Shown here in pieces: positions 25,335 through 32,890 of a stretch of 64,000 nt of DNA (position 1 is its first letter; each line of letters opens with the position of its first letter). Source of the stretch: Fulvivirgaceae bacterium JP3-4 (GTDB taxonomy: Bacteria > Bacteroidota > Bacteroidia > Cytophagales > Cyclobacteriaceae); assembly GCA_029309925.1 (NCBI GenBank), contig JARKND010000001.1, forward strand, positions 1,240,001 to 1,304,000, in the 5' to 3' direction. The notes below the pieces were generated by a model. It had not been told where the DNA came from, did not search any database, and saw nothing but the letters and a program-made list of their open reading frames with translations. A program made the position numbers and the translations under genes.

Positions 25335-25782
25335 ACCCCCTGCACTTATCCAGCAGATCGCTCAACTGAGTTGCTTCTTCCGGGGTGATATTGATTGCGA
25401 AGTCTAGCTCCTTCTGATGCTTTTCAATCTGGTTGAGAAGTTCAAGGCCCTGCGCGGAGATGAAAACATCGGAAGCGCGCTTGTCGTTTTCACTTGCCGT
25501 TTTTGTGATCAGTTGCTTTTGAAGTAAACGGTCAAGAAGTCTTGAGACATCGGAGTTCTGATCGAGCAAACGCGATTTAATTTCTGTAGCAGAAATGCTT
25601 TTTGGATATTGTCCTTTAAGTACGCGGAGTATATTGAACTGGTGGCCTGTAATGCCGAAGGGCTTGAAGAACGCCTGATGCTTGTTTTGCAACCAGTTGG
25701 AAGTGTAGATCAGATTGATCACAGCCTTCTGGTGTGAATTTCGAAACTTGCTTTGTTGTATCGCGTCTTCGATTTTTTTCAT
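25333..25782 (-). CDS. MarR-family transcription regulator
   Basis: The 149-residue protein has the winged-helix layout of MarR: INLIYTSNWLQNKHQAFFKPFGITGHQFNILRVL, then the recognition part ISATEIKSRLLDQNSDVSRLLDRLLQKQLITKTASENDKRASDVFISAQG and a C-terminal dimer helix. The DKRA and wing residues are conserved. It lies downstream of yceI on the same strand, but a terminator separates them. Confidence 0.9.
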   Translation of the reverse strand: MKKIEDAIQQSKFRNSHQKAVINLIYTSNWLQNKHQAFFKPFGITGHQFNILRVLKGQYPKSISATEIKSRLLDQNSDVSRLLDRLLQKQLITKTASENDKRASDVFISAQGLELLNQIEKHQKELDFAINITPEEATQLSDLLDKCRG

Positions 25783-25792
25783 GCAACAAAAA

Positions 25793-25820
25793 CAAAAAAC
25801 CCCGGCTATTCACCGGGGCT
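25793..25820 (-). terminator. Rho-independent terminator of the YceI gene
   Basis: On the minus strand a CCCCGG/CCGGGG stem (25800-25805 with 25813-25818) is followed by a run of six T residues (complement of 25794-25799). It sits between the YceI stop and the MarR start. Confidence 0.9.
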
Positions 25821-25829
25821 TTGCATTGT

Positions 25830-26405
25830 TTATGCTTTTTTATCAAGCTCGATCTTGCAGACAATTGTTACAGTGTCGCCAATCACAAGCTCGCCTGTCG
25901 GTGTTTTGCCACCATAAGTTACACCAAATTCTTGACGGTTTACCTGGCCGGTCAATTTAAAACCGGCCTTCATGCCGCGGCCTGTGTTCATTGTCCCGCC
26001 ATAGGTTACATCAAATTCCACTGGTTTAGTTACCCCTCTCATCGTCAGATCGCCCTTGAGCTTGTATTTTCCGCCATCTTTTGACAGTATACCTTTGAAG
26101 CTTACCTCTGGATTTTTCTCCGCATCAAAAAAATCACCCGACTTCAGGTGACCGTCTCTTCTCTCGTTATCCGTGTCGATAGAGGCCGTTTTCGCTGTGA
26201 AAGTGACTTCCGCTCCGTTGAAATCATCAGCTTTGCTGACAACAGATGCGTCAAAATCCTTGAAATTTCCTTCTACTTCGGTGATAGCATAGTGCGGAAC
26301 CGAAAAGCCAATTCTCGAGTGTGCTTTGTCGATCGTCCAGGTAGTCTGGGCCATTGCTGCGCCTGCAAAAAGCAGGAGTGCGAAGAGTGAGTTGAATTTT
26401 TTCAT
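25830..26405 (-). CDS. YceI-family periplasmic protein
   Basis: The 191-residue protein has a signal peptide (to GAAMAQ) and the YceI lipocalin-like domain: WTIDKAHSRIGFSVPHYAITEVEGNF, SIDTDNERRDGHLKSGDFFDAEKNP and LTMRGVTKPVEFDV. Such proteins bind long lipids such as polyisoprenoids in the periplasm. The gene is followed by a strong terminator; upstream lies a 126-bp AT-rich gap. Confidence 0.93.
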   Translation of the reverse strand: MKKFNSLFALLLFAGAAMAQTTWTIDKAHSRIGFSVPHYAITEVEGNFKDFDASVVSKADDFNGAEVTFTAKTASIDTDNERRDGHLKSGDFFDAEKNPEVSFKGILSKDGGKYKLKGDLTMRGVTKPVEFDVTYGGTMNTGRGMKAGFKLTGQVNRQEFGVTYGGKTPTGELVIGDTVTIVCKIELDKKA

Positions 26406-26531
26406 AGTTGATTGAGTTTCGAATTAGTATACAAGTATAACACCACTTTCATTGACAGTTGTTTAAACAAGAAATGTTAATTGCAACAGTCTGTTTTTCA
26501 AAATGTTATGATTGTTAATGATCTGTTAACG

Positions 26532-27245
26532 TCATGCCTTAAGGTAAAAATCCCGGGTCAGTGCGCGATATTCGTCCGTCCACTCTTCATTTATCTTATA
26601 AAGTAACAACTCCTCTGACTTTACCTGAGACTGTTTTCTGGAAAATTCGATGAGTAGTCGTTCGATTGGCTTATTCTTCCGCGACCGGAACGTAAGCTTT
26701 CGGATCGGGTACAGTCCAACGGTTTCCGCCATGCGCAAAAACTGGTTGCCTTCTGCGTAGGGTAATACTACAGCAAACAATCCGGCAGGTGCAAGCAGTC
26801 GGATCACAGAGGCAAGAAGGTCGGTAAACGATAATTCATTCGAGTGCCTGGCCTTACTCCGGTTCTCGTCTGGTGGAAGCCAGCTGTTGATAAAATACGG
26901 AGGATTGCTGACGATGAGATCGTAAGGTTTTTCCGAAACGAAATCCTGAATGGCAGTCCGGAGAACGGTGACTTTCTCTGGCCAGGGAGAGTTCTTAACG
27001 TTTTCAACGGCCTGATCTGCATCATGTGGTTGCAATTCAACTGCATCGATCTTTGAAGCAGGAGCAGAGCGTTGTGCAAGCATCAGCGCGATCACACCTG
27101 AACCCGTGCCGATGTCCAGGATCCGTTCAGCGCCATGCACCCCGGCCCACGCACCGAGTAGCACTGCGTCCGTCCCCACTTTATGCGTGCTGGCGTCATG
27201 GGAAATCGAGAACTTTTTGAAATGAAAATCACCACGCGTTTTCAT
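26532..27245 (-). CDS. TrmN6/YfiC-like tRNA1(Val) adenine-37 N6-methyltransferase
   Basis: The 237-residue protein begins FHFKKFSISHDASTHKVGTDAVLLGAW, the N-terminal signature of YfiC, followed by motif I ILDIGTGSGVIALMLAQR and the N6-adenine catalytic motif NPPYF. The enzyme methylates A37 of tRNA(Val). Its ATG is 26 bases from the divergent oxidoreductase gene. Confidence 0.88.
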   Translation of the reverse strand: MKTRGDFHFKKFSISHDASTHKVGTDAVLLGAWAGVHGAERILDIGTGSGVIALMLAQRSAPASKIDAVELQPHDADQAVENVKNSPWPEKVTVLRTAIQDFVSEKPYDLIVSNPPYFINSWLPPDENRSKARHSNELSFTDLLASVIRLLAPAGLFAVVLPYAEGNQFLRMAETVGLYPIRKLTFRSRKNKPIERLLIEFSRKQSQVKSEELLLYKINEEWTDEYRALTRDFYLKA

Positions 27246-27271
27246 ACTTTCACACCGTTAAATAAAGAGGC

Positions 27272-28264
27272 ATGGGCAAAATAATCCGATGGGGAATATT
27301 AGGTGCGGGAAAGATAGCAAACAAATTCGCTTCGGATCTCCGCTGGGTCGAAGATGCTGAACTTCGCGCTATCGGTTCTCAGAACAAACAGAAAGGAGAG
27401 GAGTTCGCAAAAACGCACAACATTCCAATCATCTACAATTCCTACCAAGCGTTGGCGTCATCTCCGGAAATTGATGTCATCTACATCGCGACCCCGCACG
27501 GCTTTCATCATCAACATGCCATGCTCTGTCTCGGGCACGGAAAAGCAGTGTTGTGCGAAAAAGCTTTTGCGTTGAATTCACGACAAGTTATGGAAATGGT
27601 CGAACTGGCTTCGCGCAAAAAGGTTTTCCTGATGGAAGCATTCTGGACCAGGTTCATACCGCAATACGAAATGGTGAAGACGATGATTGACAGGGGCGAT
27701 ATCGGTGAGATAAAGTTCATCCAGGCGGACTTCGGCTTCAAAGCACCATCGCCACTAGCCCAACGGTTATACGATCCGGAACTGGGCGGAGGCTCACTTC
27801 TCGACATCGGGATCTATCCTGTATTCTTTGTGCTGTCGCTCCTGGGTAAACCAGTTGCGCTCAACGCGATCATGACTCCTTACCCTTCCGGTGTCGATGA
27901 GCAGATCGTTGTCAATATGAAATTTGCAAATGGAGCACTCGCTGTCCTGTCATCCACGTTTGCTGCTGATACTCCGACAGAAGCACTCATTGCCGGAACG
28001 CAGGGACGGATTCATATGCGCAATCGTTTTCATAATCCGGTGGGCCATATTGAATATGTGAAAGGCAGAGATGAAGTGCACCAGATCAACGTGAGAAGGG
28101 AAGAAGGATTTGGCTATCAGTTCGAAGCGCGTCACGTTGGCGAATGCCTGCGAAAGGGTTTGACGCAAAGTCCTGTTTTCAGTTTGCAGGACTCTATTCT
28201 ACTGATAGAAACGCTTGACAAAATCCGGGAAGCCGCGGGCATTGCATACGCGGCAGACAAGTAA
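27272..28264 (+). CDS. Gfo/Idh/MocA-family NAD(P)-dependent oxidoreductase
   Basis: The 330-residue protein has an N-terminal Rossmann fold (WGILGAGKIANKFASDL), the sequence VLCEKAFAL at the place of the family's EKP motif, and a C-terminal substrate domain with FWTRFIPQYEMVKTMID and GGGSLLDIGIYP. The family oxidises sugar or inositol hydroxyls, or reduces trans-dihydrodiols. The EKA variant and FWTRF are typical of dihydrodiol dehydrogenase-like members. Substrate unknown. Confidence 0.9.
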   Translation: MGKIIRWGILGAGKIANKFASDLRWVEDAELRAIGSQNKQKGEEFAKTHNIPIIYNSYQALASSPEIDVIYIATPHGFHHQHAMLCLGHGKAVLCEKAFALNSRQVMEMVELASRKKVFLMEAFWTRFIPQYEMVKTMIDRGDIGEIKFIQADFGFKAPSPLAQRLYDPELGGGSLLDIGIYPVFFVLSLLGKPVALNAIMTPYPSGVDEQIVVNMKFANGALAVLSSTFAADTPTEALIAGTQGRIHMRNRFHNPVGHIEYVKGRDEVHQINVRREEGFGYQFEARHVGECLRKGLTQSPVFSLQDSILLIETLDKIREAAGIAYAADK

Positions 28265-28324
28265 TACGGGGAATGAGATTTTATAAAAATATTTTCCGAT
28301 CATTGCACCTCAAACTGACACACG

Positions 28325-28840
28325 ATGAAAGCAGTTCTTACCCTCTCAGGCGATAAAAATTCGGTCTTCGCCACGGTTGAAAAATATCTCAAAGACAACA
28401 ACTTCAAAATCGTTGATAAGGATTTTAACAGACCATGGGGCGGTTTTTTCGTGCTTGATGAGAACCAGGCTCCAACGTTTGCGAGCATGTTCTTCCCTGG
28501 CATCGAAGTTTCTTCGTTGAAGATCGGAGGGAAGCTTAGTCCAAAGATTCTCATGGTTCAGCCCGATAAACGTCTGTCATGGCAGTATCACCACAGACGT
28601 GCCGAGATCTGGAAACTGGTAGCCGGTACTGCCGGTGTGGTTATCAGTGAAACCGATGAGCAGAAAGACGTGAAAAAATTGTCTGTTGGCGAGATTATTC
28701 GTCTGAATCAGGGTCAGCGCCATCGCCTAGTCGGTCTCGATGGCTGGGGCATGATCGCAGAAATCTGGCAGCACACGGATGCGGGTAATCCCTCTGATGA
28801 AAATGATATTGTCCGGGTGCAGGACGACTTTGGAAGATAG
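28325..28840 (+). CDS. Cupin protein related to type II mannose-6-phosphate isomerase
   Basis: The 171-residue protein has a cupin core: RPWGGFFVLDEN, QPDKRLSWQYHHRRAEIW with two His and a Glu as metal ligands, then VGEIIRLNQGQRHRLVG. This matches the C-terminal isomerase domain of ManC-like proteins and the stand-alone sugar-phosphate cupins of Bacteroidota. It may isomerise a sugar phosphate. It lies 60 bases after the oxidoreductase and could share its transcript. Confidence 0.78.
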   Translation: MKAVLTLSGDKNSVFATVEKYLKDNNFKIVDKDFNRPWGGFFVLDENQAPTFASMFFPGIEVSSLKIGGKLSPKILMVQPDKRLSWQYHHRRAEIWKLVAGTAGVVISETDEQKDVKKLSVGEIIRLNQGQRHRLVGLDGWGMIAEIWQHTDAGNPSDENDIVRVQDDFGR

Positions 28841-28942
28841 TCGAAATTGAGAGAACATGAAATTCCAATATCGAATTGTGTTGATGTAACAATTCTCTAA
28901 CTTCGAAATTCACTATTCGTTATTCTTTGTTCGAAATTCAGT
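28841..28942. repeat. TCGAAATT word repeats with a small palindrome in a convergent gap
   Basis: TCGAAATT occurs at 28841-28848, 28903-28910 and 28931-28938. GAATTGT (28873-28879) and ACAATTC (28889-28895) form a perfect 7-bp hairpin with a 9-nt loop. The same TCGAAATTC word recurs near 60754. Confidence 0.65.
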
Positions 28943-30325
28943 TCATCTCACGGCCTCGCATACTGCCCTTAAGAATCTGTTATCGTCCAGGTATTCGCTG
29001 TTGTGCGAGAGACTGAGCTTCACGATCACCATATTCTTTGAGGGGATAACGAATACGTTTTGGGATTCGAAACCATCGGCCCAGAAGACGTCTGCTGGTG
29101 CGTCAGGGAACATTCGGTCTGCAGGGTTGCCAGGTGCGCCAGCATTCAGCCACCACTGCGCTCCGTACTGACCGCGGTTCGCTCCCCTGGCCGGTTTTGC
29201 AGTGTACTTAACCCATCCCTCAGGCAAAATCCGCTCGCCATTCCATACACCATCGTTGAGATAGAGCAAGCCGAATCGCGCCCAGTCGCGCGCTGTGCCA
29301 AACGCGTATGACGATCCAACAAAGGTCCCGCTGGCATCCGGTTCCAGAACGGTATTGAACATACCGATCTTGTAAAGAACTTCTTTGTATGGGAACGCGA
29401 AATATTCATCTTCTCCGACCGTCTGGCGGATGATCCGCGAAATGAGATTTGTCGTCCCACTTGAGTAATAAAATTTTTCTCCGGGTATATCTTCGAGTGG
29501 TGATTGCGCGGCAAACGATCCCATATCTGCTTTCTTGTAAAGCATATTTGTCACATGACTGGGTCCACCGTAATTTTCAGTCCATTCCAATCCGCTGTTG
29601 GCGTTCATCAGGTGCCCGAGCGTTACTCGTTTTCGATCGTCATTTTCCCATGCGGCAACAGGAGCCGGTTTTTCCAGCGACAGTTTGCCCTGCTTCACCA
29701 AAACACCGACTTGTGCATTGGTGATACTCTTGGACATCGACCATCCCATCAGTTTCGAGTCTTTATTAAAGCCGTCAACATATCGCTCGGCAACAATCTT
29801 TCCATTATATACAATGAGCATTGCGCGCGTGCGCCTGGTTTTTTTGTCTCCGGGCTCTGAAAAAGCTTCATCGAGGGCCGCGTTGATTTTTGTCATATCG
29901 AGGTTTGCGAATGCACTGTCAGAATTTAGATTTCCGGTCGGCCAGGCAGTCGAATCCTGCTTGATGGCGGGCACAGTTGCGAGATTTGCCTTTTGATTCC
30001 GCAAGTCAGACTCATCCATTTCAACAACAAGTGTGCACCCAAGCCCTTTTCGGTAAATCGCTTTTCGAGTTGCCATCCCAAAAACACTCGAAGTAGCGGA
30101 TGAATCCTGGAAGTTGACTTCTGCCTCGCTAAGGCTCATCGGGAAAAAACTCAGTTCCTCTTTTTTAATATCGTCCGGGTTGCGACCTGCTACCATCGCG
30201 CAACTGCACATTGCCTTGGCGCTGTAGCCACTGATGATAGGAACGGCCTGCCACGCGTAGTAAAATCCATAAGCCAGTCCGGCAAGAATGAGGACCAGGA
30301 AGGTTCGAAGGATGACTTTCTTCAT
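28943..30325 (-). CDS. Serine hydrolase of the beta-lactamase/PBP-like family
   Basis: From the ATG at 30325 the protein has 460 residues; the 109 further codons open upstream lack a signal and cross into the divergent gene. An N-terminal membrane helix (VILRTFLVLILAGLAYGFYYAW) anchors it to the inner membrane with the domain outside. The class C-type motif SMSK provides the nucleophilic serine; YSSGTTN holds the catalytic tyrosine. The N-terminal region has CSCAM and a further Cys. It may act on peptidoglycan or esters. A single gene. Confidence 0.87.
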   Translation of the reverse strand: MKKVILRTFLVLILAGLAYGFYYAWQAVPIISGYSAKAMCSCAMVAGRNPDDIKKEELSFFPMSLSEAEVNFQDSSATSSVFGMATRKAIYRKGLGCTLVVEMDESDLRNQKANLATVPAIKQDSTAWPTGNLNSDSAFANLDMTKINAALDEAFSEPGDKKTRRTRAMLIVYNGKIVAERYVDGFNKDSKLMGWSMSKSITNAQVGVLVKQGKLSLEKPAPVAAWENDDRKRVTLGHLMNANSGLEWTENYGGPSHVTNMLYKKADMGSFAAQSPLEDIPGEKFYYSSGTTNLISRIIRQTVGEDEYFAFPYKEVLYKIGMFNTVLEPDASGTFVGSSYAFGTARDWARFGLLYLNDGVWNGERILPEGWVKYTAKPARGANRGQYGAQWWLNAGAPGNPADRMFPDAPADVFWADGFESQNVFVIPSKNMVIVKLSLSHNSEYLDDNRFLRAVCEAVR

Positions 30326-30389
30326 AGAGGTGGGGCGAAACCTAAAGATATTTAAAGCCGCATCAACATTGCAATGATTTGCTGTATTC

Positions 30390-31226
30390 TTGCAGATACA
30401 AACCGATTCCGTGAAGACATCGCGCAAAATTGACTGGCCGGAGCTGAAGGAGTTTCTCGATAATAAGGTCGATAAGTTCAACCGCCCTGATTTCATCGAA
30501 AACGATCCCGTCTCAATTCCGCATCGGTTTAAAAGAAAACAGGATATCGAGATCTCGGGCTTGTTTGCCGCAGTGCTCGCGTGGGGTCTGCGAAAAACGA
30601 TCATAAGGAAATGTTCGGAACTGATGGCGATGATGGGCGATGAACCATACAACTTTATCAGAAATCATTCCGAGAACGACCTCAAAGGCCTCGCTCATTT
30701 TAAACATCGGACCTTCAACACGACCGACACCCTCTATTTTGTTGAATCTCTGCGCGATTTTTATTCAAAACACAGATCACTGGAAGACGCCTTTTTCACT
30801 TCCGCTTCGGATGAGACTGTAGAGAACGGACTGATCCAGTTCCACAACGTCTTTTTCAGCCTTCAGCATTTTCCACACCGAACGAAGAAGCATATTCCAA
30901 CGCCTGAGCGAAAGTCTACGTGCAAACGCATCAACATGTACCTGCGCTGGATGGTGCGGAGCGATAATAAAGGAGTTGACTTTGGTTTGTGGAAGAGGAT
31001 AACACCTTCACAACTGATCTGCCCGTGCGATGTTCATGTCGACAGAGTGGGAAGGAGGCTGAAACTCATCAGGCGGAAGCAAACGGACTGGCTAACAGCA
31101 CTCGAGCTTACTGAGAATCTGAGGAAACTTGACTCACTGGATCCAGTGAAGTATGATTTTGCACTTTTCGGTTTGGGAATTGAGGAAGGTGAAAGATCCA
31201 AAAAACAAAAACCAAAAATCAAATAA
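30390..31226 (+). CDS. TIGR02757 family protein (DUF2400)
   Basis: The 278-residue protein matches the Bacteroidota-enriched TIGR02757 family: DFIENDPVSIPHRFKRKQDIEISGLFAAVLAWG near the start and ICPCDVHVDRVGRRL, KYDFALFGLGI near the end. Spacing of Cys/His in CPCDVH is conserved. Some features recall HhH-GPD DNA glycosylases, but a function has not been established as far as I know. The start is TTG (30390) or GTG (30411); no ATG is suitable. Confidence 0.85.
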   Translation: MQIQTDSVKTSRKIDWPELKEFLDNKVDKFNRPDFIENDPVSIPHRFKRKQDIEISGLFAAVLAWGLRKTIIRKCSELMAMMGDEPYNFIRNHSENDLKGLAHFKHRTFNTTDTLYFVESLRDFYSKHRSLEDAFFTSASDETVENGLIQFHNVFFSLQHFPHRTKKHIPTPERKSTCKRINMYLRWMVRSDNKGVDFGLWKRITPSQLICPCDVHVDRVGRRLKLIRRKQTDWLTALELTENLRKLDSLDPVKYDFALFGLGIEEGERSKKQKPKIK

Positions 31227-31601
31227 AGTACCGTTTAGTAAGTACTTAACTACGATCGACTTGGAAGTAGATCCTCCGATTACATTGCACGTCAATTCAA
31301 GGAAAGTCTGCTCAGGTTGTCTACTCTGTTTGAGATTTGGTTATTGGTCATTGGTGCTTTACAGCGAAGACCACACTTGTTCGCCTGAAACTCCCGAATT
31401 CGCTGTTTAAAATCATTCTAAATTAACTTTTTTATGCCCCTTCTATGCATTTGCACCTTACTTTCGCACCCGGACCATATACGTCTTAATTGGGCTGAAA
31501 ATGCCGATTAATTATTGCGCAGAACTGTAAATAAATTTGAAAAAATGAGTTCCAATAGTAGATTTGTGCCACTTGTTTTGGAAACGGACACTAGCTTTAA
31601 C
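31227..31601. other. 375-bp gap and leader before the respiratory cluster
   Basis: I see no convincing gene. It contains a perfect 10-bp palindrome TAAGTACTTA (31239-31248), a Cys-containing open frame that looks accidental, AT-rich stretches near 31410-31435, and a -7 box at 31532. As the longest gap before the longest operon, it is where control of the oxidase cluster should sit. Confidence 0.6.
31532..31539 (+). promoter_or_regulatory. Candidate -7 box for the actA operon
   Basis: TAAATTTG matches the -7 consensus 8/8 and lies 63 bases before the actA ATG. No TTTG is found at the ideal 19-base distance; ATTG at 31514-31517 is too close. A start near 31546 would give a leader of about 56 bases. 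Confidence 0.35.
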
Positions 31602-32849
31602 ATGATAAAAAACTATCTACACTCAGCGTGCAAGTCTTTCCTTTTTCTCTCCTTTTTAGTATTAATTAGCTTCTCCTCTTACTCTCAGGAAATCTCAACA
31701 GAGCCTGCTGCAATCACAGCCGGAGGACAGATCTTTAATGCTAACTGTAAGGCTTGCCACCGTGTTCAGCAGAAACTCGTTGGTCCTGCATTGGCCGGAG
31801 TGGAACAGCGCGCCCCATCTATTGATTGGATCAAGCGCTTTATCAAAAACTCATCTGCAGTCATCGCGAGCGGTGATGAATATGCCGTCAATCTTTATAA
31901 TGAGTACAACAAAACTCAAATGACAGCCTTCACTTCATTGAAAGATGAAGATATCATGAACGTGCTGGCATACATCAAATCTGAAGCGGAGAAACCAGCG
32001 ACACCACCACCTGGGCAACAAACAGGAACTGGCGGAACGGCAACAAACGCTGGAGGCGGGTCAGAATACTTGAATGTGATCCTCATCGGAATGGTCATAA
32101 TCCTGATCCTTCTTGTCATCATTTTAGGATTCATCATTTCATCACTCAAACGTTTCCTCGATCAGCGTCCTCTTTCTGAAGAAGAAAAAGAAGTTGTTCA
32201 CTCGCCAATCACTTTCAGTTCAATCACAAGCAGTCGTGGATTCCTTTTCATCGTGGTGTTTATCGTTGGAGCGCTTGGGTTCAAAACTGTGATCAACGGA
32301 TTGTACTCGGTGGGTATCCAGAAAGGGTATGCTCCTAAACAGCCAATTGCATTTTCGCATAAGGTCCACGCAGGCCAGTATGAGATCGACTGTAAATACT
32401 GTCACATCGGAGTGATGAAGGGCAAGAGCGCCACCATTCCTTCCGTCAACATCTGTATGAACTGTCACAACCAGATCAAAACTGGTACGAACACCGGTGA
32501 AGGGGAGATCGGAAAGATTGTCCGCGCGTTCAACGAGAACAAGCCCATCGAGTGGGTGCGTATTCACAACCTTCCTGACCTCGCGTACTTCAACCACGCA
32601 CAGCACGTGAATGTTGGTGGCGTTGAATGTCAGACCTGCCACGGACCAATTGAAGAGATGGATGTAGTTCGTCAGCACTCATTGCTGACCATGGGCTGGT
32701 GTATCGACTGTCACCGCAAGACCGATGTGAACTCAAAAGGCAATGCCTACTACGATAAGATGGTCGAAATCCACAAAGAACGTGAAGGCAAAAATCCGAT
32801 GAAAGTTGAAGACATCGGTGGTCTGGAATGTTCGAAGTGTCACTATTAA
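31602..32849 (+). CDS. actA: ActA: multiheme c subunit of alternative complex III with an extra N-terminal monoheme domain
   Basis: From the ATG at 31602 the protein has 415 residues. A signal peptide is followed by a cytochrome c domain with CKACH at residue 49, a Gly/Thr/Pro linker, a membrane helix (about 160-185), a second helix, and then the pentaheme ActA part with CKYCH (264), CMNCH (285), CQTCH (343), CIDCH (367) and CSKCH (410). That makes six heme c sites. ActA carries electrons inside the complex to the acceptor. An earlier in-frame start at 31515 is rejected because it would bury the signal peptide. First gene of actABCDEF. Confidence 0.93.
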   Translation: MIKNYLHSACKSFLFLSFLVLISFSSYSQEISTEPAAITAGGQIFNANCKACHRVQQKLVGPALAGVEQRAPSIDWIKRFIKNSSAVIASGDEYAVNLYNEYNKTQMTAFTSLKDEDIMNVLAYIKSEAEKPATPPPGQQTGTGGTATNAGGGSEYLNVILIGMVIILILLVIILGFIISSLKRFLDQRPLSEEEKEVVHSPITFSSITSSRGFLFIVVFIVGALGFKTVINGLYSVGIQKGYAPKQPIAFSHKVHAGQYEIDCKYCHIGVMKGKSATIPSVNICMNCHNQIKTGTNTGEGEIGKIVRAFNENKPIEWVRIHNLPDLAYFNHAQHVNVGGVECQTCHGPIEEMDVVRQHSLLTMGWCIDCHRKTDVNSKGNAYYDKMVEIHKEREGKNPMKVEDIGGLECSKCHY

Positions 32850-32890
32850 TCTGAACCTAATTACGATCAAGTATCGCGATAACCTGATTT

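Noticed and set aside
30326..30652. N-terminal extension of the serine hydrolase
   Set aside because: It covers the divergent TIGR02757 gene, lacks a signal, and a good signal-anchor start exists at 30325.
31227..31410. Small plus-strand frame with several Cys (from the 3' end of the TIGR02757 gene)
   Set aside because: The sequence CSGCLLCLRFGYWSL has no signal, helix pattern or known motif, and the frame overlaps the preceding gene.
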